From Rhodocyclaceae bacterium (GTDB taxonomy: Bacteria > Pseudomonadota > Gammaproteobacteria > Burkholderiales > Rhodocyclaceae), in NCBI GenBank assembly GCA_023383815.1, contig JAHDYG010000031.1, positions 1 to 34,067 on the forward strand: a stretch of DNA of 34,067 bases, given 5' to 3'. Positions 34,001 through 34,067 of this stretch are shown in pieces. The first letter of the stretch is position 1, and each line of letters starts with the position of its first letter. Both the position numbers and the translations under genes were made by a program. The notes under the pieces were generated by a model, which saw nothing but the letters and a program-made list of their open reading frames with translations, was not told the DNA's origin and searched no databases.

Positions 34001-34067
34001 ACTCAACGTGCGCCTTCAGCGGACGGAAAAAGCGCAGCTTTTGACGGTCCGCTGCAAGCAGTGGTTG
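34001..34067 (-). repeat. attC-like integron recombination site (cut by window edge)
   Basis: Read on the minus strand, the order is R'' ending CAAC (the first bases lie outside the window), 5-base spacer CACTG, and L'' CTTGCAGCGGAC. After a central region with its own AAAAGC/GCTTTT hairpin come L' GTCCGCTGAAG, 6-base spacer GCGCAC and R' GTTGAGT. R' fits the GTTRRRY core exactly. L'' and L' are complementary except for one extra base (G) after CTT, the position of the extrahelical base in known attC sites. Spacers of 5 and 6 also match, for example, the aadA1 site. Strong architectural evidence, but it needs the sequence to the right. Confidence 0.75.

Noticed and set aside
1-34067. tRNA, rRNA, CRISPR arrays, insertion sequences or transposase genes
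   Set aside because: I looked for these on both strands and saw no convincing example; no repeat-spacer pattern and no transposase motif were found.

Overview
The window is GC-rich (about two thirds G+C) and densely packed. Its genes most resemble those of a Gram-negative betaproteobacterium of the Rhodocyclales type (Azoarcus, Thauera, Aromatoleum). The grounds are a BtuB outer-membrane receptor, a heptose-based LPS core pathway with a separate RfaE1 kinase, and the overall gene style. The genus is inferred from protein character, not from a marker gene.

Layout. (1) 1-4556: the start of trkA, then the first cobalamin block: cobQ on the minus strand, with cbiB-cobD-btuF on the plus strand. 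(2) 4511-9754: mixed housekeeping genes: an M48 membrane peptidase, an RhlE-type DEAD-box helicase, a small DUF4395 membrane protein with a near-consensus promoter, a ComEA-like exported protein and a solitary radical SAM/SPASM protein. (3) 9787-20883: the second and main cobalamin block. Reading leftward on the minus strand, a cobalamin riboswitch precedes btuB-btuC-btuD-cbiA, followed after 62 bases by a Phd/PIN toxin-antitoxin pair. Reading rightward on the plus strand are cobU, a 7TM-GGDEF diguanylate cyclase, cobT, cobS and cobC. (4) 20939-30034: the LPS inner-core block: rfaE1-hldD, a second Phd/PIN pair, then waaF-waaC-waaG-waaP and two more kinase genes, the last with two kinase domains in one chain. 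Most of these genes overlap by 4 bases. (5) 30096-32827: a Ca2+/Na+ antiporter, a DsbA-fold isomerase and an MscS channel with a hairpin over its ribosome binding site. (6) 32863-34067: a less GC-rich end with a methyltransferase, a small membrane protein and, at the very edge, a sequence with the architecture of an integron attC recombination site.

How the genes work together. The two cobalamin blocks cover uptake across both membranes (BtuB, BtuF, BtuCD), the amidation steps (CbiA, CobQ), aminopropanol arm attachment (CobD, CbiB) and lower-ligand assembly (CobU, CobT, CobS, CobC). Corrin-ring synthesis genes and a corrinoid adenosyltransferase are not in the window. The LPS block makes ADP-heptose, transfers two heptoses and a hexose to the inner core, and phosphorylates the product. 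The points most worth a second look are the attC-like site with its adjacent cassette-type gene, the two-domain LPS-kinase-like protein, the toxin-antitoxin pair inside the LPS operon with YefM-like operator hexamers, the diguanylate cyclase inside the cobalamin operon, the competing pairings over the btuB ribosome binding site, and the solitary SPASM enzyme with no visible peptide substrate.
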